Position numbers and translations under genes: made by a program
The notes under the pieces: model-generated
Told to the model about the DNA's origin: nothing
The model's input: the letters and a program-made list of their open reading frames with translations, nothing else
Databases searched by the model: none
In this document: positions 26,285 through 37,300 of the stretch, piece after piece
Numbering within the stretch: the first letter of the stretch is position 1
Layout: each line of letters opens with the position of its first letter
DNA from: an uncultured Acetobacteraceae bacterium
GTDB taxonomy: Bacteria > Pseudomonadota > Alphaproteobacteria > Acetobacterales > Acetobacteraceae
DNA length: 64,000 bases
Direction of reading: 5' to 3'
Assembly (NCBI GenBank): GCA_903907955.1
Contig: CAIVPZ010000016.1
Location: forward strand, 59,917 to 123,916

Positions 26285-28444
26285 CTACTCCACCACCACC
26301 GACACCGCGCGCGACACATCCGCCTGCAGCGGCAGCCGGATCTGGAAGCGGTGGCGACCGGGTGTCAGCGTCCAGTAAACCGGCTCATCCGGCGCCGCCA
26401 CCGCCACCGGCCTTCCGTCCACCAGCCAGACGATCTGCGCCACCTTCGGTTCGGCGGCGGCGCGCAGCACCAGGCGGTTGAGCGCCGGCGGCGCCTCGGG
26501 ATTGCGCCACAGATGCGTGTCCGGCTCCGGCGTCACGATGGTCAGGCGCGGGACCACCGGCGGCGGGCGCAGCCCGGCCGCCGCCTCGCCTGGTTTCACC
26601 CATTCGGTCAGCCGTTCGGCGCAGGCGGTTTCCGCCAGCGCGCCGGTTTCGGTGCACAGCTCCGCCGGCTCCCGGCCGGGCGGCGCGGCGAAGTCGCCGG
26701 CCAGCAGATCGGTGCGGTTGGCGCCATGCAGCAGCAGCAGCACCGTCTGCGCCAGCCGCCCGGCGGCACGGCCGCCGCTGAGCTGCGTCATCGGCCCGGC
26801 ATCCGCCCGGCCCACCCACACGCCCACCAGATACCGGTGCGACCACGCCACCGTCCAGGCATCCCGGTAGCCTTGCGAGGTGCCGGTCTTCAGCGCCACG
26901 GCAAACGGGAATTCGCTGGAGCCATAGCGCGGAAAGCTCGGCAGCCGGGCCATCGGGTCGCTGAGGAACCGGGTCACCAGCCGCGCCGAATCGGCCGAGA
27001 TCAGCCGCCGCGGCGGCTCGCCGCGCCGTCCGTCGAGCCAGACCAGATCCGCCGCCATGCCGTCTTCGGCCAGGGTGCTGTAGGCGCCGACCAGCCGGTC
27101 CAGGCTGCTCGGCAGGGCGCCGATTGCCATCGCCAGCCCGAACCGTTCGGCCGGCCCGTCCAACTGGTGCAGGCCAAGCTCGCGGAGGAAGCCGAACCCT
27201 TCCTGCAGCCCGATCCGGCGCAGCAGGTTGGCGGCCGGCACATTGCGCGAATTGGCCAGCGCCTGGCGCGGCAGCAGCAGGCCGAGGAAGGCGTCGTCGG
27301 CATTGTTGATGCCCGGCGCGCCCTCCGGCAGGTCGGCGAGCACATCCGCCGCTGCCAGCTTGCCGCGATCGATCGCCCGCGCATACAGGAACGGCTTCAG
27401 CGTGCTGCCCGGCGAGCGCTGCACCGCGCTGAAGTCGATCGCCCCGCCCGGGCGGCTGTCGTAGCCGGCCGACCCGATATCGGCCAGCACCTCGCGGCTG
27501 CCGCGGCGGACCACCATCACCGCCACCTGCTGGGCGCCGGCTTGCCGCCACACCGCCAGTTGCGCGGTCGCCAGCTGCGCCACCTGGGTCTGCAACCGCA
27601 GGTCCAGCGCGGCGCGCAGCCTTGGGTCCGCCGGATCGGCCGGCGCGCCGGCAGCGCGCACCATGTCGTGCAGCCGCAGCACCACCTGCAACGCCGCCGG
27701 CCGGTGCGGGCCGGCGACCAGCGCCGGCCCGGCCAGTTCCGCCCGCGCCCGCTCCAGTTCCTCGGCGGACAGCACGCCCTGTGCGGCCAGCAGGGTCAGC
27801 GCGCCGGCGGCCCGGTGGGCGGCGCGGCTCAGCCTGGCCGGCGTCCGCGGCGCCAGCAGCGTCGGCGCCTGCGGCACCGCGGCGAGCAGCGCCGCCTGCG
27901 CCCAGGTGAGGTCGCCGGCCGGCCGGTCGAAATACCAGCGGGATGCATGGCCGATGCCGTGGCTCGACTCGCCATACGGCGCCAGCCGCAGATACTGGGC
28001 CAGCACCGCGCGATGCCCGTAGCGCGCCACCAGCACCAGGGCGGTGCCGGCCTCCACCGCCTTGGCCCACAGGCCGCGCGGGCGCGGATGCTGCATGCGC
28101 GCGACCTGCATGGCGATGGTGGAGGCGCCCGAGCCATGCTGCCCGGCCAGATGCTGCCCGACGGCGCGCAGCACCGCCAGCGGATCGACACCGGGATGCG
28201 ACCAGAACCGCCGGTCCTCCAGCGCCAGGGTGGCCTGCACCACGCGCCCCGGCGGCTCGGTGGTCCAGTAGCCGTAGTCGATCCGCTTGCCTTCCTGGTG
28301 GCCGACCTGGGTCAGGTAGGTGCCGTTGCGATCGTAGAGGATCGGGGTGGCGGTGGGGGCGGTCAGATGCGCATCCGCCGTTACCTGCCACCCATAGAAA
28401 GCAAACAAGGCAAGGAAGGCCAGGGCTCCGCCCTGGACCCGCAA
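26285..28444 (-). CDS. pbpC: Penicillin-binding protein 1C
   Basis: A bifunctional peptidoglycan synthase of about 719 residues. The order is a short N-terminal membrane segment (GGALAFLALFAFYGW), a GT51 glycosyltransferase (LEDRRFWSHPGVDPLAVLRA, then GASTIAMQVARM), a transpeptidase (SPGSTLKPFLYARAID with the nucleophile Ser, SRNVPAANLL, KTGTSQGYRDAWTVAWS) and a C-terminal BiPBP_C domain (TPEPDTHLWRNPEAP). It follows the alpha-2-macroglobulin gene, the standard pairing in which A2M guards the envelope and PBP1C repairs the wall. The start is uncertain: TTG 28444 is used, and this region lies in a palindromic repeat cluster. The frame is open further up to 28573. Confidence 0.92.
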   Translation of the reverse strand: MRVQGGALAFLALFAFYGWQVTADAHLTAPTATPILYDRNGTYLTQVGHQEGKRIDYGYWTTEPPGRVVQATLALEDRRFWSHPGVDPLAVLRAVGQHLAGQHGSGASTIAMQVARMQHPRPRGLWAKAVEAGTALVLVARYGHRAVLAQYLRLAPYGESSHGIGHASRWYFDRPAGDLTWAQAALLAAVPQAPTLLAPRTPARLSRAAHRAAGALTLLAAQGVLSAEELERARAELAGPALVAGPHRPAALQVVLRLHDMVRAAGAPADPADPRLRAALDLRLQTQVAQLATAQLAVWRQAGAQQVAVMVVRRGSREVLADIGSAGYDSRPGGAIDFSAVQRSPGSTLKPFLYARAIDRGKLAAADVLADLPEGAPGINNADDAFLGLLLPRQALANSRNVPAANLLRRIGLQEGFGFLRELGLHQLDGPAERFGLAMAIGALPSSLDRLVGAYSTLAEDGMAADLVWLDGRRGEPPRRLISADSARLVTRFLSDPMARLPSFPRYGSSEFPFAVALKTGTSQGYRDAWTVAWSHRYLVGVWVGRADAGPMTQLSGGRAAGRLAQTVLLLLHGANRTDLLAGDFAAPPGREPAELCTETGALAETACAERLTEWVKPGEAAAGLRPPPVVPRLTIVTPEPDTHLWRNPEAPPALNRLVLRAAAEPKVAQIVWLVDGRPVAVAAPDEPVYWTLTPGRHRFQIRLPLQADVSRAVSVVVE

Positions 28445-28556
28445 GTGGGCAGTGGCCCCCTGGACCCCATTCCTGAAGCGGGGTCCAGGGGCCTCTGGCC
28501 CCTGGTGGGGGTCCAGGGGGCAAAGCCCCCTGGCGGGGTCCGGGGCTGCGCCCCGG
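28420..28556. repeat. GC-rich palindromic repeat cluster, copy 2
   Basis: Successive hairpins include CCAGGGCTCCGCCCTGG (28420-28436), CCAGGGGCCTCTGGCCCCTGG (split about its centre), CCAGGGGGCAAAGCCCCCTGG (likewise) and CCGGGGCTGCGCCCCGG (28540-28556). It fills the gap between the A2M stop (28557) and pbpC and continues into the pbpC N-terminal codons. It shares blocks with the cluster at 19422-19525 and has the look of a mobile REP-like element. Confidence 0.75.
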
Positions 28557-31500
28557 CTACTTTTCAACCACAATCCTTGCCCCCGCCGTCGAACCGCTCA
28601 CCCCCGGCTGATACATCATCTCCACCATCCCCGGCGGCTGGGTGAAGCTGCCGGGAATACTGGCACGCATCCGCCCGCGCAGCGTGACGTTGCCGCGCGG
28701 CAGCGTCAGGAACACGTGCAGCACCTCGTCATCGCCATACGACGACCAGGACGGCACCAGACTCGGCCCGGCCGAGGGGGTTGCATAGGCGGGCGCATTG
28801 GCCAGCGCCGGATTCAGCGGCTCCAGCCCGGCCGCCAGCGGCAGCCGCAGCGCCACCTGCGCCCGGTCGTCCGGACTCGCCAGCTCAGCCACCTCCTCGA
28901 TCACGTCGCCAACCTTGAGATGGATGATGCCGTCCGCCGCCGCGGCCAGCCGCTCCATCGGCGGCTGCAGCTGCCCCTGAGGCGCCGGCACCCGGAACAG
29001 CGTGCGGGTGAGGATAAGACCCTGCTGGGTGGCCGCCGCCTGCGCGCCCGGCTGGGCGGGCACGTAGTCGGCCCCGGCCAGCACCGCGACGCCGGACGCC
29101 GCCTGCACACGCACCGGACCGGCAGTGGTGGTGCGCGCCTGGGTCAGCGGGTGGTCACGGTCCAGCACGCCCGCCACCGGACGGTCCGGCAGCGTGATCG
29201 AGGTCGTCACCGGCGAGGGCGGCGCCTGCCACGCGGCGGCCAGCGCGCGCAAAGCGGCGGCGGTGGCATTGGTGCTGCCCCAGCCCTGGCCATCCGCCAG
29301 CCCGACCAGACCCGTCCGCAGCAGCGCCAGCCGCGTCTCCTGCGGCGTGGCCAGCGCCACCGCCATTGTCGCCGCCGCCAGGCTGCGGGTTTCCGAGGAC
29401 AGGATGGCCGGGCCGCCGCCGGTATCGGTCAGCCCGGCATAGAACGGTTTGCCGCCGCGGTTCACCACGTTCACCCGGCTCCACAGCGTCTCCAGCACGC
29501 CGGCCAGCAGGCGCGGCGGCGCGTTCGGCAACCGGCTCAGCACGCTGGCGATCTCGGCCACGCTGTCGGTCGGCATCTGCCCGGCCCGCGCCGCCAGTTC
29601 GGCGGCGTAGTCGGCGGCAAGCTGGCCGCCATCGGCCAGCGCGGTCAGCGCCGCCACCCGCTCGAACAGCTCCTCCCCGGTCAGCAGATGCGGATAGTCG
29701 GAGCGCAGCGCGGCGGTGAGCACCTTGGCCATCCGCTCGGCCATCGGCTTGTCGCCCGCCAGCCCGGCCCGGTCGGCGGCAATCAGCACCCGGTAGGCGC
29801 TGGCGGTCAGCCAGACCGACCCCTTGGTGTGCGGCCAGAACCCGACCAGCCCGTCATCGTCGGTGGTCTGCCGGATCGCCGCGATCGTCGCCGCGATGTC
29901 GCCGGCCAGCCGCTCCTTCAGGCCGGCGGCGTCGAGGATCGGGGTGAACGGCAACAGCGCCAGCCCGCCGGAGGCCAGGGCGATGCGCTGCTCGGTGCAG
30001 CCGAGCGGGTAACGCACCAGATAGCCGATGCCGGCGATCAGCCGCACCAGATCGGGATCGCTCGCCAGCGTGATGCTGCGCGCATAGGAGGCGGGGCGGA
30101 TCGGCTCGGCGATCGCCGGGATGTCCAGCGCGCCGGCCGGGCCGATGGTCAGCAGGTCGCGGCGATGGATCACCGGGCGGTCCGGCCGGATCGGCAGGTC
30201 GATCTGCACCGCGTCGCTGACCCGGTCGGCGGTGCGTTGCAGCAGGAACCGCACCCGCGCCAGGCTGCTGCCGGGGGGCGGCTCCGGCACCGTCACCATG
30301 TAGTCCAGCCGCGCCGGGTGCTGGCCGTCCCAGGCGAAGCTCTGTTCGCGGTCGCCCTCGACCGTCAGGTTGTCGAGCGAGATGGCGGCATGGCCGGCGC
30401 CGCCCGGCCCTTCGACGATGCGCCCGATCAGCCCGGCGGCAAAACTGTCGCCGGGGCGCACGAAGCGGGGCAGCACCGCCTGCGCCACCACCGGCTGGCG
30501 GATGCGCATCTCGCCGGTGCCGAAGCCGAACCGGTCGGGGCCGCTGACCGCCTTGGCCCGCAGCATGTAGACCGTCAGCGTGTCCGGCAGCTTCACATGC
30601 AGCCGCGCCGTGCCGTCCGGGCCGAACCTGACCCGCGGCTCATAGAACGGCACCGGGGTGAAGTTCTTGCGGACCGAGATGTTCTCCATGCCGAAATCGC
30701 CGACGCCGTCGCCGCCGGCGGATTCCGCCAGCGGGATCACCCCGAAGGCCATCGCGCGGGTGTCGCGCGCCGCCATCCGGGTCGGCCGCTCGACGATGAA
30801 CTGCGGCAGCGGGTCGAGCGGCTGCTCGCGGGCCAGCGCCAGCACCGCCTGGTCCACCATCCACACCGTCGCCTCGCCGGGGAGAGGATGGCCGGCGGCA
30901 TCGGCCAGATGCAGCACCAGATCGACCTCCTGCGCCGGACGCGCGGTGGCCGGCGCCTCGAAGGTCACCTTCACCTGGTTCTCGACCGGCGTCACCGTGA
31001 TCCATTTGGTCGCCGCCAGGGTGACCGGCTTGCCCTGGTCGAACGGCGCACCGGTCGCCGGCGGGCCGGGCAGCCGGCCGCGCATCAGAAGGAAATGCAC
31101 CGCCAGCCGCGGCACCTCCTGCTTGCGCACCGGCACCACGAAGCGGCCGAAGCCGTTGGCGATGTCCACCCAGTCGTAGCGGAAGCGGCCCTCCGGCTCC
31201 TCCACGATGGCGAGCGCGCGGGCGGTCTGGAACGGGCTCTGGATCAGCAGCGTGGCGTTTTCGCCGGGGGCGTAGCGGTCGCGGTCGGCGGTCACCGTCA
31301 CCGTCTGCGCCGGCGGACGGGACCAGGTGACCGGGGTGTCGCCGGCCATGAACAGGTCCACCTTCACCGATTGCTGGCGGCCGACCTTGTCCGCCGCCTC
31401 CAGCTGGACGATGTAGACGCCGGCCTCGCGCACATCGAAATGGGTGGCAACCGGGGCGGTGCCGCTGGTGACCCGGCGCTCCTCCACCGTCTCGTCCAGC

Positions 31501-34310
31501 ACCTGGGTGGTGTATTTCGCCGCCCCCTGGGCGAAGTCGCTGGCCTGCAGCATCGAGTTCCATTGCCGGTGCACCAGCCGCACGGTCATCGGCAGGCCGG
31601 CGATCTCGTGCCCCTCGGCATCCAGCGCCACGATATCGGCATCGATGGCGCCCGGCTTCGGCAGATAGCGCGGCACCTTCACGCCGAGCACGAAGGGCGG
31701 CAGCGCGGTGATGCGCTGGGTGCTGCGCACCTGCAGGTCGTCGTCGCCGGTCACCGTCGCTTCCACCAGGTACTGGCGCGGCTGGGCGGTCGGCTCGATG
31801 GTCGGGTCCAGCGTGAGCTGGGCGGCGCCGCCGACATCGGTCCTGCTCTCGCGGTTCAGCACCGGGGTGGTGCGGAAGCCGGCATCGCCGGAGAACCGGC
31901 TGTCGCTGGAGAAGCTGAACCCCTCGCGGCCCGGCGGCGTCCAGACATGCGGGTATTGCGTCACCCGCCAGGTGATCGGCCGCTCCGACAGCAGCCCGCC
32001 GGCGAAGAAGCGGGCCAGCAGATTGACCTGGAACGGCGCGTCGAGCGGCGCGCTGGCCGGGCCGTTGAGCAGCACCTCGAAGGTCGGCAGCCGGTAGGCT
32101 TCTTTCTTCACCGTGATCGCGCCGCAGCTTTCGCCTTCCTTCGGCTCATACTGGATGGCGTATTCGCCGGTCGCCTCGGTCTTCTGGTCGAAGCGCAGAT
32201 GGAAGCCGCCGACGTCGTCGAGGGTGACCGGCAGCTTCCATTCCTGCTCGTTCGGCCCGGTGACCACCACCAGGCCCGGGCCGGCGGCGTAGCTCAGCGC
32301 GCCGCCCTGATAGCGCCGCACCATGCCGGCGATCAGGATCGGCTCCTCCGGGCGGTAGATCGGCCGCTCGGTGAACACGTGGCACAGCAGGCGCGGCTTC
32401 TCGCGGCGGTCGGCCACTGCGCTGACCCCGCCGATCCAGCCGATCCAGGCGGCGCCGGGGCGGGTCCAGGCCTCGCCGGCATATTGCTGCGGCCCGCGCT
32501 GCGGCTCCAGCACCAGCGTGTCGGTGGCCTTGACCACCACGATGCGGCGCACCGGGGTCTGGCTGCCGTCCTTGTCGCGCGGCAGCGGGGCGGCGAGGGT
32601 CCAGCTGCCGTCGGCGCCGGTCACCCCCTGCGCGAGGGTTGCGAACGCGCCATCGCGCACGCCGTCCAGCCGCACCTCCGCCCCCGCCACCGGCTGGGTG
32701 CTGGCCAGCGAGGTGACCACGAAGCGCACATGGTCGGCTTCCTCCACCGTGGTCAGCGACAGATCGGTGACCTGCACCCGCGCCCATTGGCGGGAGCGGC
32801 CGTCCACCGGCCGCAGCCCCAGCAGATAGGTGCCCGGCTGGCCGGCGCCGCCGATGCGGGCGAGCAGCGGGGAGATGTCGATGCCGAACTTGGCGTCCAC
32901 CCCGCCGCGCCGGATCGGCAGATCGACCAGGTCGGAGACGGCGGGCGAGCCCAGCGCCTGCACCCGCGCGGCCATGTCGTCGCCGCTGATCGGTGCGGCC
33001 TCGACATAGTGATGCGGCTCGTTGCCGGGCAGCGGCGGTGCGCGGTCATCGCTGGTGATCAGGCCGGCGCGCGGGAACGGCCAGAAATCGCGGCCGAGCG
33101 GGTCGATCGCATGGATGCGCAGGTCGGCCCGGTCGTAGCCGTGGCCGCGCAGCGGCACCATCTGCGGGCCGAGCCGCTCCACCAAGCCCTGCTGCGCGTC
33201 CCAGGTCAGCGAGGGCGTGCCGGGCGCGAAGGAGAACCGCACCGCCACCGGCGCGGCGAGCGGCCGGCCGCGGCTGTCGTGCAGGGCGCCGGGGGCGATG
33301 GTGATGCGATAGACCGTTTCGGCCTTGAACCTGCCGTCGATATGGAGTTCGCGATCGCCGCCGGTGCTGACCGCCAGATCGTCCAGATCGGGGGTGATGC
33401 GCAGGGCGCCGCGCGCCTGCACGATGTCGAGAGTCTCCGGGGTTTCGGAGAATTGCAGGCTGATCCGCCGCTGTTTGGGGGTGTTGAACTCTTCGGGGCT
33501 GCAGACCGTCACGCCGTCCTGCAACGCATGGCTGAAGCTGTCGCCGCAATACTGGTCGGTCAGGATGAACGGCGCGGCGCTGCGCAGCGCCAGCTGGAAG
33601 GTGGGGTCATCCAGCCCCGGCTCGTCGGACAGGCGCAGCCGCAGGGTGGCGATGCGGCCGTCCGGGATCGGCTGGTGCAGCACGATCAGGTAGGTCTGCC
33701 GGTCGGCGCGGGCGCTGCGCTCCACCGGGCGGATGTCGAAATCCTGCGCGGTCAGCACCTGCGGCAGCGGCGAGGCGTCGCCCCGGCTGTCAGCGGCGGT
33801 GGCCGGTTGCGGGCGCAGTTCGATGGTCAGCAGCCGGGCCAGGGCGCGCTCGTCGGCCGGCTGGTCGAAGGTCAGGGCGATGGTGTCGAGTTCGGCGCGG
33901 CCGTTCGGCTGGTCGGAGGGCGCGGTCTGCAGCGGCACCGGCAGCAGCGGCACCAGCTTCGTCGTCACCCCGGCGACGGTGACGCCGACCCGTTGCAGCG
34001 GCTCCCACGGTTCGGTCGGGCGGAATTGCAGGGTGCGCGCCCCCAGCCATTGCCAGGCCCCCGGCCTGGCCGGCGACAGGGTGACCAGATGCTCGGGTGC
34101 GTCCTCCGGCCCGCCCTGCGCCGGCCCGGTATTGGTCGGGAACAGCACGGTCACCGGGTCCCAGCGGCGCAGGAAGCGGTCGGGCACCACCAGCGCGCCG
34201 TCGGCCCGCTGCAGGCGGTCGAGTTGCGCCGGCGCCTGGGCCTGCACCGGGGCAACATGAACCAGAACCGGCGGCGCCAGCAGCGCCAGCCAAAGGGCAA
34301 GTCGCTTCAT
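28557..34310 (-). CDS. yfhM: Bacterial alpha-2-macroglobulin with thioester
   Basis: A 1917-residue protease-trapping protein. The signal peptide (MKRLALWLALLAPPVLVHVAPVQAQA) has no lipobox Cys, so it should be soluble in the periplasm rather than a lipoprotein as in E. coli. Macroglobulin-like domains fill the first 1200 residues. The bait-region neighbourhood and the thioester domain follow, with the reactive CTEQ at Cys1438 (RYPLGCTEQRIALASGG). The C-terminal part has the complement-type helices (AATMAVALATPQETRLALL) and receptor-like beta domain. Its ATG overlaps the stop of the giant gene upstream (ATGA) and pbpC follows, so all three are translated as one unit. Annotators may use yfaS or yfhM; the exact symbol is uncertain. 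Confidence 0.93.
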   Translation of the reverse strand: MKRLALWLALLAPPVLVHVAPVQAQAPAQLDRLQRADGALVVPDRFLRRWDPVTVLFPTNTGPAQGGPEDAPEHLVTLSPARPGAWQWLGARTLQFRPTEPWEPLQRVGVTVAGVTTKLVPLLPVPLQTAPSDQPNGRAELDTIALTFDQPADERALARLLTIELRPQPATAADSRGDASPLPQVLTAQDFDIRPVERSARADRQTYLIVLHQPIPDGRIATLRLRLSDEPGLDDPTFQLALRSAAPFILTDQYCGDSFSHALQDGVTVCSPEEFNTPKQRRISLQFSETPETLDIVQARGALRITPDLDDLAVSTGGDRELHIDGRFKAETVYRITIAPGALHDSRGRPLAAPVAVRFSFAPGTPSLTWDAQQGLVERLGPQMVPLRGHGYDRADLRIHAIDPLGRDFWPFPRAGLITSDDRAPPLPGNEPHHYVEAAPISGDDMAARVQALGSPAVSDLVDLPIRRGGVDAKFGIDISPLLARIGGAGQPGTYLLGLRPVDGRSRQWARVQVTDLSLTTVEEADHVRFVVTSLASTQPVAGAEVRLDGVRDGAFATLAQGVTGADGSWTLAAPLPRDKDGSQTPVRRIVVVKATDTLVLEPQRGPQQYAGEAWTRPGAAWIGWIGGVSAVADRREKPRLLCHVFTERPIYRPEEPILIAGMVRRYQGGALSYAAGPGLVVVTGPNEQEWKLPVTLDDVGGFHLRFDQKTEATGEYAIQYEPKEGESCGAITVKKEAYRLPTFEVLLNGPASAPLDAPFQVNLLARFFAGGLLSERPITWRVTQYPHVWTPPGREGFSFSSDSRFSGDAGFRTTPVLNRESRTDVGGAAQLTLDPTIEPTAQPRQYLVEATVTGDDDLQVRSTQRITALPPFVLGVKVPRYLPKPGAIDADIVALDAEGHEIAGLPMTVRLVHRQWNSMLQASDFAQGAAKYTTQVLDETVEERRVTSGTAPVATHFDVREAGVYIVQLEAADKVGRQQSVKVDLFMAGDTPVTWSRPPAQTVTVTADRDRYAPGENATLLIQSPFQTARALAIVEEPEGRFRYDWVDIANGFGRFVVPVRKQEVPRLAVHFLLMRGRLPGPPATGAPFDQGKPVTLAATKWITVTPVENQVKVTFEAPATARPAQEVDLVLHLADAAGHPLPGEATVWMVDQAVLALAREQPLDPLPQFIVERPTRMAARDTRAMAFGVIPLAESAGGDGVGDFGMENISVRKNFTPVPFYEPRVRFGPDGTARLHVKLPDTLTVYMLRAKAVSGPDRFGFGTGEMRIRQPVVAQAVLPRFVRPGDSFAAGLIGRIVEGPGGAGHAAISLDNLTVEGDREQSFAWDGQHPARLDYMVTVPEPPPGSSLARVRFLLQRTADRVSDAVQIDLPIRPDRPVIHRRDLLTIGPAGALDIPAIAEPIRPASYARSITLASDPDLVRLIAGIGYLVRYPLGCTEQRIALASGGLALLPFTPILDAAGLKERLAGDIAATIAAIRQTTDDDGLVGFWPHTKGSVWLTASAYRVLIAADRAGLAGDKPMAERMAKVLTAALRSDYPHLLTGEELFERVAALTALADGGQLAADYAAELAARAGQMPTDSVAEIASVLSRLPNAPPRLLAGVLETLWSRVNVVNRGGKPFYAGLTDTGGGPAILSSETRSLAAATMAVALATPQETRLALLRTGLVGLADGQGWGSTNATAAALRALAAAWQAPPSPVTTSITLPDRPVAGVLDRDHPLTQARTTTAGPVRVQAASGVAVLAGADYVPAQPGAQAAATQQGLILTRTLFRVPAPQGQLQPPMERLAAAADGIIHLKVGDVIEEVAELASPDDRAQVALRLPLAAGLEPLNPALANAPAYATPSAGPSLVPSWSSYGDDEVLHVFLTLPRGNVTLRGRMRASIPGSFTQPPGMVEMMYQPGVSGSTAGARIVVEK

Positions 34311-37300
34311 CGTGCGTCCCCTTGCGGCGCCAGGCCGACCAGTTCGAGATATTGCCGCGCCACGTCCGGCGGCGGCCCGGAGCCGCGCGGCGTGATGCCG
34401 ATCACGGCCGGGCGCAGCAGGGTGGTGGCGGCGTCGGGCGGCACCCTGGCTTCCAGCAGGTAACGCCCCGCCGGCAGGGTGCGAAGCTGGGCGATGCCTT
34501 CGCCGACCACCCTGCCCGACGAATCCAGCACGCGCACGGCGGCGTCGTCCGGCTCGGCGCGCACGCCGAGGCCGACCGTCGCCGCCCTGGCGAGCTGGAA
34601 GCCGAACACCGCGCTGCCGCCGGGGGCGACCGTGACGGTCGGCCCAAGCCCCTCGCTGACCGGGGTGACCGGCTGCGCCGACAGCTCCAGCGTGCCGGAA
34701 AGCGGGCCGTCATGCGGCGAGTACAGCCGCAGCACCGCCGGGCCGGCGGCCAGCGCGCGATGCAGCTCCGCGCCGGCCGGGAACAGTTCCGGCGTGCCCG
34801 GCCGGCCGCCCTGTTCCAGCGCCAGCAGCACCGGCGCGGTGGTGGTGACGTTCAGCAGCACCGGGGAATCCGGCGCGAGCGAGAACGCCATTGCCGGGCC
34901 GGACAGGGTGAGGCGGTCCGGCGGGGTTGCCGGCCGCGCCGCGACCTGCGGCCAGGGCGTGCTGCCTTCGGCCTCGATCCACACCGCCAGCGGGCCGATG
35001 CCATGGCTGATGACGGCGCGGGCCGGGCCGTCCAGCGCGATCGACCGGCCGCGCCGGATGCGCCCGTCGGCGAACCCGACGGTCGCTTCGGCGTCGCCGG
35101 CCAGCACCAGCCGGGCGCCGCTGCCGCCTTCCAGCCGGCGGTCGAATGTGCCGGCGGCGCCGAAGAACCGCTTTTCCACGCCGCCGGCCCGCAGCGGCGG
35201 GTCCGCCGGTGCCGGCACCCAGGACAGCGCGACCGGCGCCGGGGTGTTGCCGGTGTTGACCAGCAGTGCCTCGGTCCAGGCGCCCTGCGCAATGCGGCTG
35301 ATCGCCGTGGCACCGGCCCAGGCGGTGACCGCGTCGCTGCCCTGCCAGCCGGCGATGGCGGCGGTGCCGGGGGCCAGATCGAGGTGCAGCCGCTTGTCGC
35401 CGGCGGGCAGCACCACCGGCAGGGCGGCATGGCCGGCCAGCATGACCGAGACCGGTTGCTGCGGTGTCTGCGCCGGCAGCAGCGTCAGGCTGAGCGGGGT
35501 GACCCGCAGCGCCAGCGCGTCATCCGATCCCGCATTGCGGATCACCGGCGCGGTTGCGCCGAGCGCCAGCGCGCTGCCGGGGGCGGCCCCCATGCCGCGG
35601 CCGGCGTCAAGGCCGGGCTGCCCCAGCCCGCTCTCGGCGAGCCAGGCGCGCAGCGAACCGGAGGCCGGCGGGTCGGCCGGCAGCACCGCCTGCACCGCTT
35701 CCGGCAGCACCAGCGCGACCGCGCGGTCCGCCGCCGGCTGCAACGGCGCGACGGCGACGGCCGCCGGGGTGCCGCGCGACAGCAGCCACAGCTCCGCCCC
35801 CTGCGGAATCACCATGCCGCCCTGCACCGGGGCCAGCGCGTGGCCCGGCCAGCCGCCCGCCAGCGTGCCCTCCGGCACCGGTTGCAGCGTGGCCACGCCC
35901 GGCGCGGGCAGGCCGACATGCGCCAGGCCGACCGCGAACGGCAGGTCGGCAACCGCGGCGAGCGCGGTCTGGCCGGCCGGCGCGGCGGTCGCATCCAGTG
36001 CCCGGGCGGCGACGCGAATGGCATCGCTGCCGCCATCGACCGGCCAGATTTCGGCCCGCCATGCCTGCTGCCGGCTGTCCGCCGGCACCGCCACCAGCGG
36101 CGCCAGCCCCTGATCGAGCGCCACCACCTGCCACGCCCCCGCCGCGTCCTGCCGCTCCAGCGTCAGCACCAGGGCGGCGCTGCCCGACGCCGCCGCGGTC
36201 AGCAACTGGCCGGGCGCCGGCTGCTTCAGGGTCAGCACATGCACCCCGCCGCCCTCCAGGGCCGTCGGCTGCGCCGGGGCGGCGATGGCCGGCCGCGCCT
36301 CCGGCAGCGTCAGCGTCAGTTCCACCTGTTTCTTCGGCTCGTCGGCATCACTGGCGGAGTCGTCGTCCGAGGGGCGGCCGGCAGTGCTGCCGCCGGCCGG
36401 GGGGCTGCGGCTGTCGGTGCCCTGCGGCTTCTGGTCGTCCTTCGCGGGTGCGTCCTCATTTTCGGAGGCATCGGTGTCCGCCGCCTCGTCGCGCGCCGGT
36501 TCGCCGCTCGGGCGGTCGGGGGCGACCACCTCGTCGCCGCCCTCCGGCGGCACCGCCGCCGCGAGGTCCAGCGCATAGGCGCCCGCCGGCAGCAGGCGGG
36601 AAACGGCGATGTTCCAGTCATCCTGCCGCGCGCCGTAGCGCCCGACGACGCTGCCGTCGGCGCGCCGCAGCACCGCCTTCACCGGCACCGCGCCGAAGCT
36701 GGTCAGGCTGACCACCCGCGCCTGGGCGATCGCGAACGGCACATGCGCCGGCAGGCTCACCTTGAGCGGCTGGTCCGGCTGCAATTCCTTGCTGGTCAGG
36801 AACAGCCGGTAGTCCAGCCGGTCGTTGCGGCCGAGGCTGGTCGCGTCAATCCGGTAGCGTCCCGCCGGCAGCAGCCCGGTGTAGTCGCCGGTGATCCGCG
36901 CCAGCGGCAGGTCCGTTGCACCGTCCTCCTCGGGCCGCAGTTCACCTACCATGCCGCCACCGATGGAGATCAGGATGTTGGCAGGTCCGGCCAGCGCGAA
37001 CCGCCAGCTATCCGGGGTGCGCGGGGTGTCGGCCCCGGCAGGTTCGCGCCAGGTCGCGTGTGCGGTGCTGCCGAAGGCCAGCGCATGCGGCCCGTGCCCG
37101 GCGAACACCGGCGGTGCCTGCACGGCGGTGAGACGGCCCACCACGCGCGCTTCCACCGCCTCCGGCGAGACCAGCAGGCGGTAGCCGCCCGGCTGCAGAT
37201 CCAGCGTGTCGCCGGAAGTGGGGGTGGCCATCGGCCAGCCCTCCGCATCGTCGAGCCGCGCGGTGAAGCTGCGGCCGAGGCCGACCAGATCGAGCCTGTA

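Noticed and set aside
28452..34463. A 2003-codon plus-strand open frame opposite the A2M gene
   Set aside because: It is the antisense shadow of a high-GC gene: its translation is almost entirely Arg, Gln, His, Gly and Ala with no motif, while the minus-strand frame has a signal peptide, thioester and complete domains.
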